Positions 41,431 to 52,889 of a stretch of DNA of 64,000 bases are shown piece by piece; position 1 is the first letter of the stretch; each line of letters begins with the position of its first letter. Under the pieces are notes generated by a model. That model did no database searches and was not told where the DNA came from. It worked only from the letters and a program-made list of their open reading frames with translations. This DNA is from Paraspadella gotoi. Taxonomy: Eukaryota; Chaetognatha. The translations under genes were made by a program, and so were the position numbers. The stretch is from the NCBI GenBank assembly GCA_051294375.1, contig JBJCIZ010000046.1, positions 1-64,000 on the forward strand, written 5' to 3'.

Positions 41431-43380
41431 TAGCGTCCGCGTAAATTCGATAGAACCATTCTTGATTCTGGCATCATAAAAAGTTTAACTGGGCAAGCCT
41501 TGATTTCGTCAACAAGGGTTGGAGCATCTCGATTGTGTTCGGAGAGCTTGAAATCTTTTCTTGTCGGTAAGGTTAGGGCATGAAGGGGTTGGGCGATGTA
41601 AGAAAATCGATGCGTAAAGCATCTGTATAGTTTAAGGAAGCTAGCATTGCTCTTAGTTCCTTTTGCGTTTTGAGAGCTTAGCTTTAACTCGACTGCTTGA
41701 AGCTTTTCTTTTTGTGGGAGGAGCCTGCTTTTGGAGATGCTGAACCCAGTATCTTGATGTCTTCCTTTCTGAGGAGGACACTCTTCTTCCCATTTGAGGA
41801 CGACGTTTTCGTCTCGGCATCTCTGCAGTAGATCTCTGAGTCTCTGTGCCATGTCTTCGGGTGACTTGGCTGTGAGTATGANNNNNNNNNNNNNNNNNNN
41901 NNNNNNNNNNNNNNNNNNNNNNNNNNNNNNNNNNNNNNNNNNNNNNNNNNNNNNNNNNNNNNNNNNNNNNNNNNNNNNNNNNNNNNNNNNNNNNNNNNNN
42001 NNNNNNNNNNNNNNNNNNNNNNNNNNNNNNNNNNNNNNNNNNNNNNNNNNNNNNNNNNNNNNNNNNNNNNNNNNNNNNNNNNNNNNNNNNNNNNNNNNNN
42101 NNNNNNNNNNNNNNNNNNNNNNNNNNNNNNNNNNNNNNNNNNNNNNNNNNNNNNNNNNNNNNNNNNNNNNNNNNNNNNNNNNNNNNNNNNNNNNNNNNNN
42201 NNNNNNNNNNNNNNNNNNNNNNNNNNGGTGGAAACATGCCAGAATGTCGACGGAACATTGCAGTTCATGTGGCTTGTATTGCTCAAGGATTGAGGAGATT
42301 GTCTGTGGTTCCGTGGCGTATGNNNNNNNNNNNNNNNNNNNNNNNNNNNNNNNNNNNNNNNNNNNNNNNNNNNNNNNNNNNNNNNNNNNNNNNNNNNNNN
42401 NNNNNNNNNNNNNNNNNNNNNNNNNNNNNNNNNNNNNNNNNNNNNNNNNNNNNNNNNNNNNNNNNNNNNNNNNNNNNNNNNNNNNNNNNNNNNNNNNNNN
42501 NNNNNNNNNNNNNNNNNNNNNNNNNNNNNNNNNNNNNNNNNNNNNNNNNNNNNNNNNNNNNNNNNNNNNNNNNNNNNNNNNNNNNNNNNNNNNNNNNNNN
42601 NNNNNNNNNNNNNNNNNNNNNNNNNNNNNNNNNNNNNNNNNNNNNNNNNNNNNNNNNNNNNNNNNNNNNNNNNNNNNNNCCCACACAATTTCCCAGACTA
42701 GGTGAGCCTTGTCTTGGAGAGACGGGTCTACGTCTTTGAAGGGTTTTAGGAATGCTTCCTTTCCGCTGGTGCGTCATGTTTTTGGCGCCTGTCTTGGCCT
42801 GGCTTCTCCTCGACTGCTTTGATCTCTTCTTTCCGTTGGTTTTGTGATGAACTATCTAGTCGTGGCGGGGATATGGTCTTTTCTCACTTCCTGGTACGGG
42901 TTTTTCCTGTTAAGTCGCCGCCTGGACTGGGTTCGGCTGTGGATCCTGTTTCAAGTCCTAGTTCGGATCTTGCCTGATTGGTTATTAGAGGTTCTTGCCT
43001 GTGCCCCAGGGTCCTGGATGGGCGTACAAATTCAACTCCTTCTCTCAGTTGGTCCCGTCTGCGACGATGTGCTTCTCTCCATTCCTGGACTCGATTATCC
43101 ACCTGGTACTGGCCAGGGTTTTCCAATATGGTTTATAGTGGAGGTTAGTATGATCCTTCCCTCCGCGTTTTGTTCGCGTGAATCGGCCACCATGTGTGTG
43201 TTCATCCACGTTTTCCCGAGCAGCAACCATCTGGCAGCCTTCAAGGCCTCGTATTTGTCTCGGAACAAGTGGGTTACGGGCTTTTTCCCATGGAGGCGAC
43301 CTGGAGGTCGTGTCTTTGGTTAGATGGTTGTACTACCCACAATTGGTCTGGAGGCCCGGGGTTGGTGACTGCCGTTCCTA
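41430..43380 (-). pseudogene. Reverse transcriptase of element B, gapped
   Basis: The readable parts include an ILTAKSPEDMAQRLRDL segment and the thumb/connection (FTHRFSYIAQPLHALTLP), in the order usual for gypsy elements. The catalytic Y-x-DD would fall within or beside the gap at 41882-42226, and a second gap covers 42323-42679. A frame change near 41750 splits the thumb. Confidence 0.65.
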
Positions 43381-43403
43381 TGATGATGTCGTCTGATCAT
43401 TCC

Positions 43404-43694
43404 TCATCCGCGGAGATACAACGTTTTTAGGGTCCATTTTTGGAACATGATTCTTAAGTTTATTCTTCTGGTGAGAGTGATGGTTCCAGTGGCTGTTGAC
43501 AGCCTGAGAGGGGTTCCGTGGTAAATGTGTTTCGACAAGGCCCATTTTTCGATGAACTTTCGTGGGACAGTGTTTACGGATGCCCCTGTATCATACAGGC
43601 AGCTTGCTGGTGCTCCTGCGATTACAGCTGGAATGTAGCTGTTTTTCCTCTGTGTGACATATTTTTGCGGTGTCGTCTCTGGGCTCAGGTCCAC
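43404..43694 (-). CDS. Aspartic protease of element B
   Basis: A 96-residue frame contains the retropepsin signature CLYDTGASVNTVP (DTGAS at 43592-43578). The catalytic Asp is intact. The C-terminal I-L-G motif is not seen in this frame, so the gene is broken or continues in another frame. Confidence 0.7.
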   Translation of the reverse strand: MDLSPETTPQKYVTQRKNSYIPAVIAGAPASCLYDTGASVNTVPRKFIEKWALSKHIYHGTPLRLSTATGTITLTRRINLRIMFQKWTLKTLYLRG

Positions 43695-43899
43695 TTTTTC
43701 CTTTAATGATGTTTGTTAGATTTTCGGGTAAGATTGGGCATCTCCTTTTCATCTTTGGTAGTGTCGGGGTATTGGTTGAGGTGACAAAAAATGTTCAGCT
43801 GGTGGCACTCTAATTCCACTCGCCTGATTGGTCGCCTGGTGGAGAGATTCGCCATTTTGTTCTCCAGCAATGATTTCGTAAGTAGGATTGTTTTTATCC

Positions 43900-45934
43900 C
43901 TGCTGGCCGGAGCTTCCTTTAGGGAAGGCTTACCCTGTCGCTTCGTCGGGTTGGGCCTACTTTTTCGCCTTTGCTGGGCTTTAGTTGGTTTGTTCTACTA
44001 GGATATTTTTGGTTGAGATTCCTGGTTGGGTTTGGTCCGGATGGCTTTTCTAAATAATTTAGCACAGGTTTTCGATCTTTTTATGATCGCCCTTTTTCCT
44101 GCTTGGTCAGCTTTACTCCAATCCGCCCAGCCCAGTTTATGGAGAAATTTGTTGGCGAGGGCGATCTCTCCTGCACCCAGGGGTTTAAGTAATTTATACA
44201 TCCTAGAAGCAGTTGATTTGCCTCTCAATCTGTTGGCCGTATTGGCTAATTCTTTGACTTTGTTTCTATCTTCGTCCTTCACTCGCTGTGTGTCCTCTCT
44301 CATCACCTTTTCTCCAAGGTTTTTATAAGAGTCTTTTAGAATTTGGTCTGTGCTGTTACTTTATCTTTCTACTCTCCTATGGTTTTTATTCCAACGCGGA
44401 TATAAGAATCATCTTTATTTACATCAAAGTCATCAGCGGAGTCAGTATTAAACTCATTAGTTACATCAACAATATCCCGTCTCTTTCCAAAGTGTGGAGC
44501 TTTCTTCCCTCTTTTTTCGTCGCGCCATCCTACTTTTTTTTTGTTTTTCCAGTCGCGGCTTTTGTCGAACCTCCTTTCGTCAGTTACGGCTGGGGCTGGG
44601 CGATCGCGGCGTTCATTAGCGGGCGATCCGGTTGGCGACTCCGTTTGGTTGGGAGGGCGCACCGTGCGCTGTCTAAGTCCTCTCTTCCAGTTCCTTTATC
44701 TTTTCATTTCATGTTGTTCATTTCCTGAAGAACAGTTCCTTGGTAAGGGCCGTGGCACTGTACCGGGTCTTCTATCCGTTTGCCTCTTTGGACGAGCGCA
44801 TTAATGAGCTTTTCTTTGTCGTCATCGGACACGGTCCTTATGATTTTCCTTATGGAGTTGTCGGCCGTTTTCTTTAAATATCCCCGGCAATTTATATTCA
44901 ATTGCTTTGCCGAGACGGCGGGTTTCGCCCTCTCTCGAGCATTGGGTCCATTCTAGCGTCTCCGACGTTATCCCTGGTACATTAGGGTTCCATAGCTTCC
45001 ACCAGCATCTGGGCAACGTAGTCCGGTATTGATGCTCTGTCCTTTTCTCTTACCGCCTCGAAGTTTTCTTTCGCGGCATTGACGAGGCCGAGGCCATATT
45101 TGGCATGGACCTGCGGGTCCACCTCGATCTTTGCTTCGGCGAGAGCCTCCGCGATGCTGACCGAGGAGCCCTCGCACAACGCGCGCAGTCCCAACCACAT
45201 GGATTGGTTGATGGGTTCAAGAACCTGTTCGCGGACCTTGTCTCGCGCAAGGAGGGCCCGAAGTTGCTTGGTCAACCTTGTCCGGCGAAGGGGAGTCTAT
45301 GAAGGCCTCGTAGAAGCTACAAAAAATCTCCGAGATTCTCCTCCTCTTTTCCAGTTTAATGGGCTGCTCGACGGGCGTATATAGGACGGCGGATCGCTTC
45401 TTCCGCTTTCCGAAGGGATTCCTCTGGTGTTGAAAGCCTTTTACTTAGAGTTTGGCTGGCAAAAGGCCCAGTTTGAGGGTTGACCGGCTGCAGCGGCGGC
45501 GGCGAGGGCGGCCGGCTGGGGTAGAGGTTAGATGCGTGGCGATGGAGTCTAGAGCTAGATGCGTCAGTCGTGTGTTGACGTCACGGCCGTTGTCGCGGGA
45601 CATCATGACTTTCATCATTTGATGAATTTCATCCATTTTTGTGCCGAAGCTTCGTCTCGGTTATCGTCGAATTTTTTTATTCATTCGTGCGTAGTTTTGG
45701 TCATTTTTTAAATTCGCACTGTTTATTAACGTAAGGATTTGGCGTGTCACTTTCCGCTTGATTCGTCTCCAATTGGCATTGCTCTAAGAGAGCTCCCGTG
45801 AGTTCGAACGTATGGTAGTCGAGATCCTGCGTGGCTGCTACCGTCTTCATTTGTTGCGGTGCCTGTGGCTGGCTTTGCGGCCCCTTTCTCCAGCCGGCTT
45901 TGGCTGGGGGAATAGTTGGGGCTGGGGAATCCAT
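43900..45934 (-). pseudogene. gag of element B, frameshifted
   Basis: The likely start is the ATG at 45934 (MDSPAPTIPPAKAGW), about 70 nt after the primer-binding site. Gag-like pieces continue in 45275-44982 (helical, capsid-like, with LEPINQSMWLGLRAL) and 44306-43998 (basic, KFLHKLGWADWSKAD). No CCHC knuckle is visible. Breaks lie near 45700, 45400, 44980 and 44660. Confidence 0.55.
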
Positions 45935-46003
45935 CTTTCCTTGAGGGGTGGGCGTGGTCGTTGTTTTGGTAAGGCTTGATTCTTCTTTTCTTGGAGAAGT
46001 GGG

Positions 46004-46027
46004 GTGTCGAATCCACTCCTGTCACCA
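46004..46027 (-). promoter_or_regulatory. tRNA primer-binding site of element B
   Basis: The plus strand reads GTGTCGAATCCACTCCTGTCACCA here, so the minus strand carries TGGTGACAGGAGTGG..., the complement of a tRNA 3' end with its T-arm (TCGAATCC) and CCA. It lies directly inside the 5' LTR, where first-strand synthesis starts. The pattern suggests a leucine-type tRNA; one base appears missing relative to a normal T-stem. Confidence 0.75.
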
Positions 46028-46400
46028 CATTTAAGTAAATAGACAGGGTTTTGAACGTGAAACCAAAGTGGAATTTATTGATATAAAAACAGATATGAAG
46101 ACGGTGTCAATTTTGGACAGAATGATCAACTACAAAATTCTACATCTATTTATACAGAGCAAGTGGATCAGAGACGTGGGTAAATTTTACAGCCTCTTCG
46201 CTCATTGGCCGCTTCCATTTGAGTCTCGGCCAATCAGAGAGCTCGATTCCTTTTTGGTAATTTCTTCCCGAGCCTCCGATCCGGTTCCATCTCTGTATCA
46301 GAGAGCTCGATTCCATTTCGGTGATTTCTCCTCGAGCTTCTGATCCGGTTCCAGCTCTGTATCTCCTGTGATGATACACTCAAATTTAATCATAAAAAAG
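46028..46400 (-). promoter_or_regulatory. 5' LTR of element B
   Basis: On the minus strand, a TATAAATA box (46154-46147) is followed by an AATAAA poly(A) signal (46079-46074) and then the primer-binding site, giving the U3-R-U5 order. A 64-bp direct repeat in U3 occupies 46234-46297 and 46298-46361. The outer border is uncertain because no 3' LTR is available for comparison; 46400 is approximate and it may extend to about 46570. Confidence 0.65.
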
Positions 46401-46569
46401 GCGACGACGACAACGACGCCACTTATGTGCAAAATCGCAGGAAAATTGTCGCAATCGCGAGTTGCGTTGAGTGGCTACAGGGGAGTCATTGTGCGGACGT
46501 GGTGGAGACGGGGCCTCCACCACGCTTTTGATTTCACTTTTTCACTTTTCAATTTTTCACACTTTGTTA

Positions 46570-48990
46570 TTTATTAATAGTTAATTGTTAAAAATATTTA
46601 TTTCACCTTTAGTTTCAACAATTTATCTTTGTTGTACATTACAAAAAATGTATTATCTTTCAAATGTTCTCTCTATTTCTCTCTCTCTCTCAATTTTTCA
46701 CCATTTAGTTTCTTTTCGCAATCTAGCTCATTCTGTCCTCACTTTAACCTGTCCTCACATCTGACCACTATTCTTCTCTCAACTCAACTTTGCCCTCTCT
46801 CTCTTTTTCTCTCTCTCTCTCTTTTCCATTGCACAAACTTTGTTTGAAATTTCACAAACATCTTTGACGCCGATGAAGGCTTGTACAATTAAACCCGAAA
46901 CATGTCCGTCTTACTAGTGCCTGAATCTAGATTCAGATTTTCAAAAAACTTTCAAAATATGATCAGAACCATATTTAATGGAAATTAGATACACAGCCGG
47001 AAGGTCAAGTATGCTCCAAAGGTTAGTAATAAAAATCGAGTTACTCGAATATGCAATTGAGATTAATGCGTCATCGTAAGGTTGAATATAAGGCAAAAAA
47101 GAGCATAAACATTTTAATAATAACAATTTTTTAAAAAAACAATTAATAAATATGTTTTAATTTGTTTTGATAGTTCTGAGAGCTTATTTATTAAATGAAT
47201 GGATAATTTTTATATTAGTTGTACCAATTTTATAAAATTCAGCTCCTTGTATTTTGATGCTGAGTGAAGTACAATAAAGTATTCCCCGATCTAATATTTA
47301 AGGGAGTGGTCTTTTCATACAATTGAAATATTTTTTGAAACATTATATCACTTCATTGATGGGAAGCCAGGTATTCTGGGAGTGAATAAACGAGACAGTG
47401 AAAGAGTTTTGATTGAAAGCTTGCAGGGACCTGTAAGAGTGATGGAGGCCTTAAACCACCAAAGTCTGTCCAAAATCAGGGGCAAGATAGCTCATTTATT
47501 AAATGAATGAATAATTTTTATATTGGTTGTACCAATTTCATATTATAAACACTTTTAATAGGGAAAAGTAATTGACTCTTTTTGACGAAAACTAACTTCT
47601 TCTTTTTCGATTTTTGTACCAATCGACTTTGTCGTCTTATAACTTTCGATTTTACTGGGACTTGTACCAATCGCTTTATCATTTAATAAGCTTTATTTTA
47701 TGTATCTATATCTTTGTAAAATTCAGCCATTTAATACGGTTTTTTTCGATGTAAAAAAGTGGGGTTTTTTTCGCCATAGTGTACAAGATAATGACAGAGC
47801 AGTTCCTTGCAAGCATTTAATCAAGACTCTTTCACACACTCGTTTATTCATTCCCACAATATAATTTTGACATAATTGTATTTGCAAGTACAAAAAGTAT
47901 ATTTTTTGCCAAATACTTTGACTTATTTTTTAATATATTATCAGAGGTAAAAGAAATAACAAGAATAAAAGTTTTTTTCTGAAAACATATAAGAAATATA
48001 GAGAGAGACTAAGAGAGAGAGAGAGGGAGAGAGAGAGAGAGAAAGACACAGATTGAGCCAAAAGTATGATTTTTAGATATAGGCTAGAGCTCCCAGAAAT
48101 ACCATGCATAGGAGTCTACGTCGTTCTTAGAAATCGAGGAAGACTTTTTCAATGGAGATTTTCGCTAAAATCTGACTACCAAACAATGTAAACGCCCCTG
48201 GGAAAAATTCAAAGAAAAAATAGATGTAAAAACACTCGATTCCGATCCTGTTGCATCTGAAGGGCTCGCATTTTTTTTCTCTTGACAAATAATCATCATT
48301 TTGACATCAAACCATCAGATTCAAATAGATTGGTCCGCTCTGGAGAATATTTTTGACGCGATTTTTATATATAAAATAAAGGGATTTCTCAACTTCAATA
48401 CAATGTTAACGCATTTAATATATGTTGTGATTTTACCATAAACTTCGAATTCAGGAATCCAATAACCATATGTCTGAAGGGCTCTCAAAATTTTTCTTTA
48501 CATTTTATTTGGTTATTTTGATATGATATGATCATGGGAAAGTGAATTAGTACATTTTGGTGAAATTTTTATTTAAAGTAAAAGTAAAAGAGGAGCTAAC
48601 GATCGGAATTCTAAGAGTTTTTAACCGAGAGTCAGATTCGGGAAAAATCTTCTATGGCGAAAATTTTCCAAAGAAGGGGTGGATTTTCCGAAGATTTTAG
48701 TTAATATTTTCTATATTTATGGTAGGATTTTTTTGAAACTTAATATTAACAATATTGCCATCATTCTGGTATAAGAATATATTAAAAAAACCTCTGGCTT
48801 TGTTCGTCAGAGCTTAGTCCTACCATGCATTTTAGAAAGTTCCGGAAGTGGTTCGACGCAAAAACTAGCGTGGAAAATCCATAATGAGCGTCCAGAAAAA
48901 AATTTTTATTGTGATTTTCGTTTTCTCCACTAAATTTGGCACAAGAAACTTTGCAGGTATCAGGAACTTTCATAAATGTATGATATTTTG
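46570..48990. other. AT-rich anonymous DNA with GA microsatellite at 48001-48046
   Basis: A motif around TTATTAAATGAATGGATAATTTTTATATT is repeated near 47186 and 47496, and GTACCAATCG recurs near 47619 and 47665. No gene is supported. Several CT-rich runs lie at 46670-46820. Confidence 0.45.
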
Positions 48991-48994
48991 GGAG

Positions 48995-49270
48995 GTCTAC
49001 TACAGGCGCCTCAACGCAGTCACAAAAGACAACCGCTTCCCCATCAAAAATTTGATGGATTTCAATGCACATGTCCCAGGCAAAACAATTTTTTCAAAAG
49101 TAGACCTTTGTAAAGGCTACCATCAAGTACCTGTAGCAGAGCAGGATATTTGCAAAACAGCCGTCATAACTCCTTTTGGCTCTTGGGAATTCCCGTTCAC
49201 CCCATTTGGTCTCAAGAATGCAGGTCCTGATTTTCAAAGGATGATGGACGAAGCCTTCAAAGATGTAGTA
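48995..49270 (+). pseudogene. Element C reverse transcriptase fragment
   Basis: About 90 residues match the RT of element C (52200-51950) almost perfectly, from YRRLNAVTKDN through FSKVDLCKGYHQVP to GPDFQRMMDEAFKDV, with no frameshift. The Y-x-DD motif is not included. It is an isolated fragment in opposite orientation to element C, with no flanking Gag or integrase. Confidence 0.8.
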
Positions 49271-49430
49271 GTATATACTGGACAGTGAGATAGACATAAC
49301 TTTAGTAGGGCGATTTTTGACCACAGTACTGGGTATTAGTGGCCGGAGTGAGGGGGGGTGGTGGGTATAGTAGTAAGTATTAGTGTCCGGAGAGCAAGGG
49401 GGTGTGTAGCGGCGTGGAGTGAGGATTTGG

Positions 49431-49930
49431 AAATTCTCCTTGACCGAGTTTCGAATTTTGGGGTAAAAACTTCGCGCTAGACTCCGCTGGCAACAAAAAA
49501 TTCGTGGAGAAAAGTGGGAGAAAAAATTTGTGGAAAAAGAGTAAAGTTATACAAGTTATACAAGTTATTTCTTTAGTTTCTTTATGTGGTCTGAGAGAGA
49601 GAGAGAGAGAGAAAATATATATATAAGTTTTATCTTATTTGTTATATGAAATTCTCCTTGACCACTTTGTAAATTCGTCGGCCAAAACTTCACTCTTCAC
49701 TCCGCTGGCAACGAAAAATTTGTGGAGAAAATTGTGAGAAAAAATTTGTAGAAAAGAGAAAAAGAGAAAGAGAAAAAAAAATATAAGTTTTATTTTTATT
49801 TGTTATATGAAATTCTCCTTGACCACTTTGTAAATTCGTCGGCCAAAACTTCACTCTTCACTCCGCTGGCAACGAAAAATTCGTGGAGAAAAACCATGGA
49901 AATTTTAGGAAAAAGGGGATTCTCAAAGTA
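49431..49930. repeat. Tandem repeat, ~161-217 bp units
   Basis: Units beginning AAATTCTCCTTGACC start at 49431, 49649 and 49810. Each contains CTCCGCTGGCAACRAAAAATT and GTGGAGAAAA. The last two are 161 bp apart. The first unit is longer because of a GA microsatellite insertion near 49591-49615. Confidence 0.65.
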
Positions 49931-50190
49931 GACGAATTTTAAAATTTGCGGGCAAAAAGTGGTTGTTATTCTGCACAGCTGGTCCCAATCCTTTTATACT
50001 CGCCGAGACAAAGAATCACTCGATCCTCGAGACTTCAAAATTTTGCTACTCTCTAATTGGTCCAGAAGTTCTCAATACACTCTCCTCATTGCCCAGAAAA
50101 TTTAGAGATCTTCCCCTTTCTCATCATCATCATCCTTCTTTCCGAGGCTCGGGACAGATGTTTTCCTGGTGACCAATTCTTCTTTCTCGA

Positions 50191-50226
50191 CGAGAGAGAG
50201 AGAGAGAGACGGAGAGAGAGAGATGG
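50191..50226. repeat. (GA)n microsatellite
   Basis: Short GA run with ACGG interruption. Confidence 0.8.
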
Positions 50227-50522
50227 AGATAGTAAGTCGAAGAAAATACACATTCATAGTTGATTTTAAAACTATTTTATTTAAATTTTCACGGAACATT
50301 TCGAAGGTCTTTGAAAATTTGTATTTTCCTGTGAAAATTTGTATTTTTTGTGTGAGAATTTAGTCAGATATTTTTTTTTTCAAATTTTCTATGCAATAGT
50401 TTTTACTTAATTTGTATTAATTTTTGTAAATATTCAGACAGAAAACCAATTTTTCCTAATTCTTTCATAAAAATTTCTAAGGCTTGCTGAGAATTTAAAA
50501 AATTCCGTGAGAATTTGTCAAA

Positions 50523-50753
50523 TTATGAGAATTTTTTCTCTTGTCCTCGGCCGGGGATGTCCACTGTGAAGGTCTTGTCATCTCTTAAGACTACTTTGTA
50601 AGGGCCCAAGTAGGGCATAGCTAGCGAGTGGCCCTGTTGGCCGCGGAGCACAAAAACCCAGTTTGCTGAGGCAAGACTGTGAGGAAGATGAACAGGTGGG
50701 TTTGAGTGCCAATTAGGAACTACTGGTCTGAACAATGCAACGTCGTGTCTCAA
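50523..50753 (-). pseudogene. Integrase C-terminal tail of element C
   Basis: The frame carries NWVFVLRGQQGHSLAMPYLG and the GPYKVV motif, the GPY/F module of gypsy integrases, ending DIPGRGQ. It overlaps the main integrase frame, so a one-base shift near 50740 separates tail and core. Confidence 0.7.
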
Positions 50754-51650
50754 GTTTTGCAGCTCGTTTTGGGCATTTGCCTGGGATTGCTATTGTATCT
50801 CCGAATACAAGTTTTGCAGGTGATGCTTGTAGGTCTTCTTTTGGTGCGGACCTGAGTCCTAATAAGACCCAGGGTAGTTGATTGAACCAGTTTGCGCCGG
50901 ACGCATCACAACGCGCTTTCAATGATGCCTTCATGGTACGGTGAAACCGTTCGACTATCCCGTTCGCCTGTGGGTGGTAAGCTGTGGTGGTGTTGAGCTT
51001 GTAGCCTATAGCTTGGATCAGCTGATGCCACAATTCAGAAGTGAATTGTGTTCCACGGTCGGAAGTGACCGTGGCTGGTACACCGAATCTGGCGATCCAG
51101 TTCTGAAGGAAGGCTGTTGCTACGGTTACTGCGGAGATATCCCGAAGGGGATATGCTTCAGGCCAACGAGAAAAACGGTCTACACAGGTTAAAAGGTACG
51201 TGTAACCGCCTGAGGTGGGCAAGGGACCCACCAATTCAATGTGAATGTGTTCGAAACTCCTCAATGGTGCTTCGAAAGGTTGTAGTGGAGCCTGGGTGTG
51301 TCGTTGTACCTTGCTGCGCTGGCAGTCAAGGCAGGCCTGAGCCCATTTTGCCACGTCTGACGCGGCTTTTGGCCAAACAAATCTTTTTGTTACCAGCTTT
51401 TTTGTGCATCTGACACTCGGGTGAGCTAGGTTGTGGATGGCATCATAAACTCGACGGCGCCAAGTTGTGGGAACCAAGGGGCGCGCCCTGCCTGAACTGA
51501 TATCGCAGATGATGTCAAAGTCATTCAGGCGAACTATCTTGAATCGCAGGCTGGTGTGGGCGTCCGCCAGGAGTCGCTGGATCTCCTTGTCGGATCTTTG
51601 GTCGCCGGCTAAGGCAGCAAAATCGACGCCTTGGGGGCCAACTGCATTGA
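50713..51650 (-). CDS. Integrase of element C
   Basis: The zinc-binding module (HNLAHPSVRCTKKLV, CLDCQRSK) is followed by a complete catalytic core: HIHIELVGPLP, VTSDRGTQF and GIVERFHR, the D-D-35-E set of gypsy integrases, except that the first motif has IELVGPL where IDLVGPL is usual, so the first catalytic Asp is replaced by Glu. The open frame extends upstream to 51813 across the deletion junction. Stretches such as TYLLTCVDRFSRWPEAYPL are textbook gypsy. Confidence 0.85.
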
Positions 51651-51664
51651 CCGTTGGTAGTAGT

Positions 51665-52598
51665 TGAGCATGCCCAAGTATCTTTGAACCTCTTTGACTG
51701 ATGTTGGCTGTGGGAATTGTTTGATGTGTTCGACTTTTGTGTCCAATGGCCTGACGCCTGTTGCGTCTACCTGGTAACCAAGAAAGTCGAGTGATGGTAC
51801 GCCCAGTACGCATTTTGCCCTGTTCACTACTAAACCATTTGCTTGCAGGGTGTCAAACAGTAGTGTGAGATCTTGCATGTGTTCTTCTTTGTTGCTTGAG
51901 GCGACCAGGATGTCATCTAGATATACAAAGATGTGTGGTACATCTTTGAGGGCTTCGTCCATCATCCTTTGAAAATCAGGACCTGCATTCTTGAGGCCAA
52001 ATGGTGTGAATGGGAATTCCCAAGAGCCAAAGGGAGTGATGACGGCTGTCTTGCAAATATCCTGCTCTGCTACAGGTACTTGATGGTAGCCTTTACAAAG
52101 ATCTACTTTTGAAAAAATTGTTTTGCCTGCGACATGGGCATTGAAATCCATCAAATTTTTGATGGGGTAGCGGTTGTCTTTTGTGACTGCGTTGAGGCGC
52201 CTGTAGTCGCCGCAACATCTGAGTGAGCCATCAGGTTTTTTGACCACATGTAGTGGTGATGCCCAAGCACTCTTGCTCTTCCTTATAATGCCCAGCTTCT
52301 CCATTTTTGCAAATTCTTCTTTGGCTGCTTTGAGTTTGTCAGGCGCAAGTCGGCGTGCTTGGGAATGGACAGGCGGACCCTCGGTTGGAATGTGGTGTTC
52401 TACACCATGCTTGGTCTTCGAAGGGTCAAATCTGAGTTGTGTGAGTTCTGGGCGTTCGTCAATCAATTTGAAATAGGCATTATTGACTGTATTGACTCTG
52501 AAAGGCCTGTCCAGATAAGATTTGCCTGTGATTGTTGAAAAATCGTCAAGATCGACGAGTAGGCCGAGCTTGTGGTCGGCGGCTAAATGATGCTCCAT
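51665..52598 (-). CDS. Reverse transcriptase of element C
   Basis: An intact frame of about 310 residues has the fingers (SPLHVVKKPDGSLRCCGDYR), palm (KVDLCKGYHQVPV, FTPFGLKNAGPDFQRMMD), catalytic YLDD (51923-51912), and thumb (LDFLGYQVDATGVRPLDTK, RYLGMLNYY). After LNYY the frame runs into integrase-side DNA and stops at 51609. The RNase H domain (usually about 120 residues or more plus connection) is absent. Confidence 0.85.
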
Positions 52599-52860
52599 CA
52601 GAAAATCAGCTCCAAGGATAGGGGTCGTAACGTCAGCAAGTACAGTTGTTAGTGTGTATGTGCGTCTTCCTAGTCTGATAGTGATTTGTTTGGTGTCGTA
52701 GGAAGAGATTGCAGACCCGTTTGCAGCAGGAAGTTGAGGCGCGGAGCCACCGCGGAGCTTTTCTGATGGAAGGTGCCATCAAAGTGACGCTTGCACCACG
52801 TTCCACAAGCCATGTCATGTTGTATGTTGTTCATACACGTGCAGTAAGGGTTCTATACTA
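52560..52860 (-). pseudogene. Protease of element C, active site altered
   Basis: The minus strand reads WLVERGASVTLMAP (near 52807-52765) where gypsy proteases have LVDTGAS. The catalytic D-T/S-G is replaced by E-R-G. In another frame the second half ends with PILGADFL, the conserved I-L-G-x-D motif, just before the RT frame. A frameshift joins them. The protease is probably inactive. Confidence 0.65.
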
Positions 52861-52889
52861 ACAGCAGCGGCGTTTACTGCCTCCGGCTG

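Larger units (their letters stand above)
39283..46400 (-). mobile_element. Gypsy-type element B
   Basis: Minus-strand order: 5' LTR (from about 46400 to 46028), primer-binding site, gag, protease, RT, RNase H, linker and integrase. It is interrupted by gaps at 42323-42679, 41882-42226, 40015-40024, 39622-39631 and 39183-39282. The 3' end including the 3' LTR is not seen. Homologous to B' at 19502-21998. Confidence 0.8.

Noticed and set aside
41794-42777. Long ORFs on both strands at 41.8-42.8 kb
   Set aside because: Most of their length is N; they exist only because gaps contain no stop codons.
46004-46027. tRNA gene fragment
   Set aside because: Only the 3' T-arm and CCA are present, positioned directly beside the LTR of element B, which fits a primer-binding site; nuclear tRNA genes do not encode CCA.
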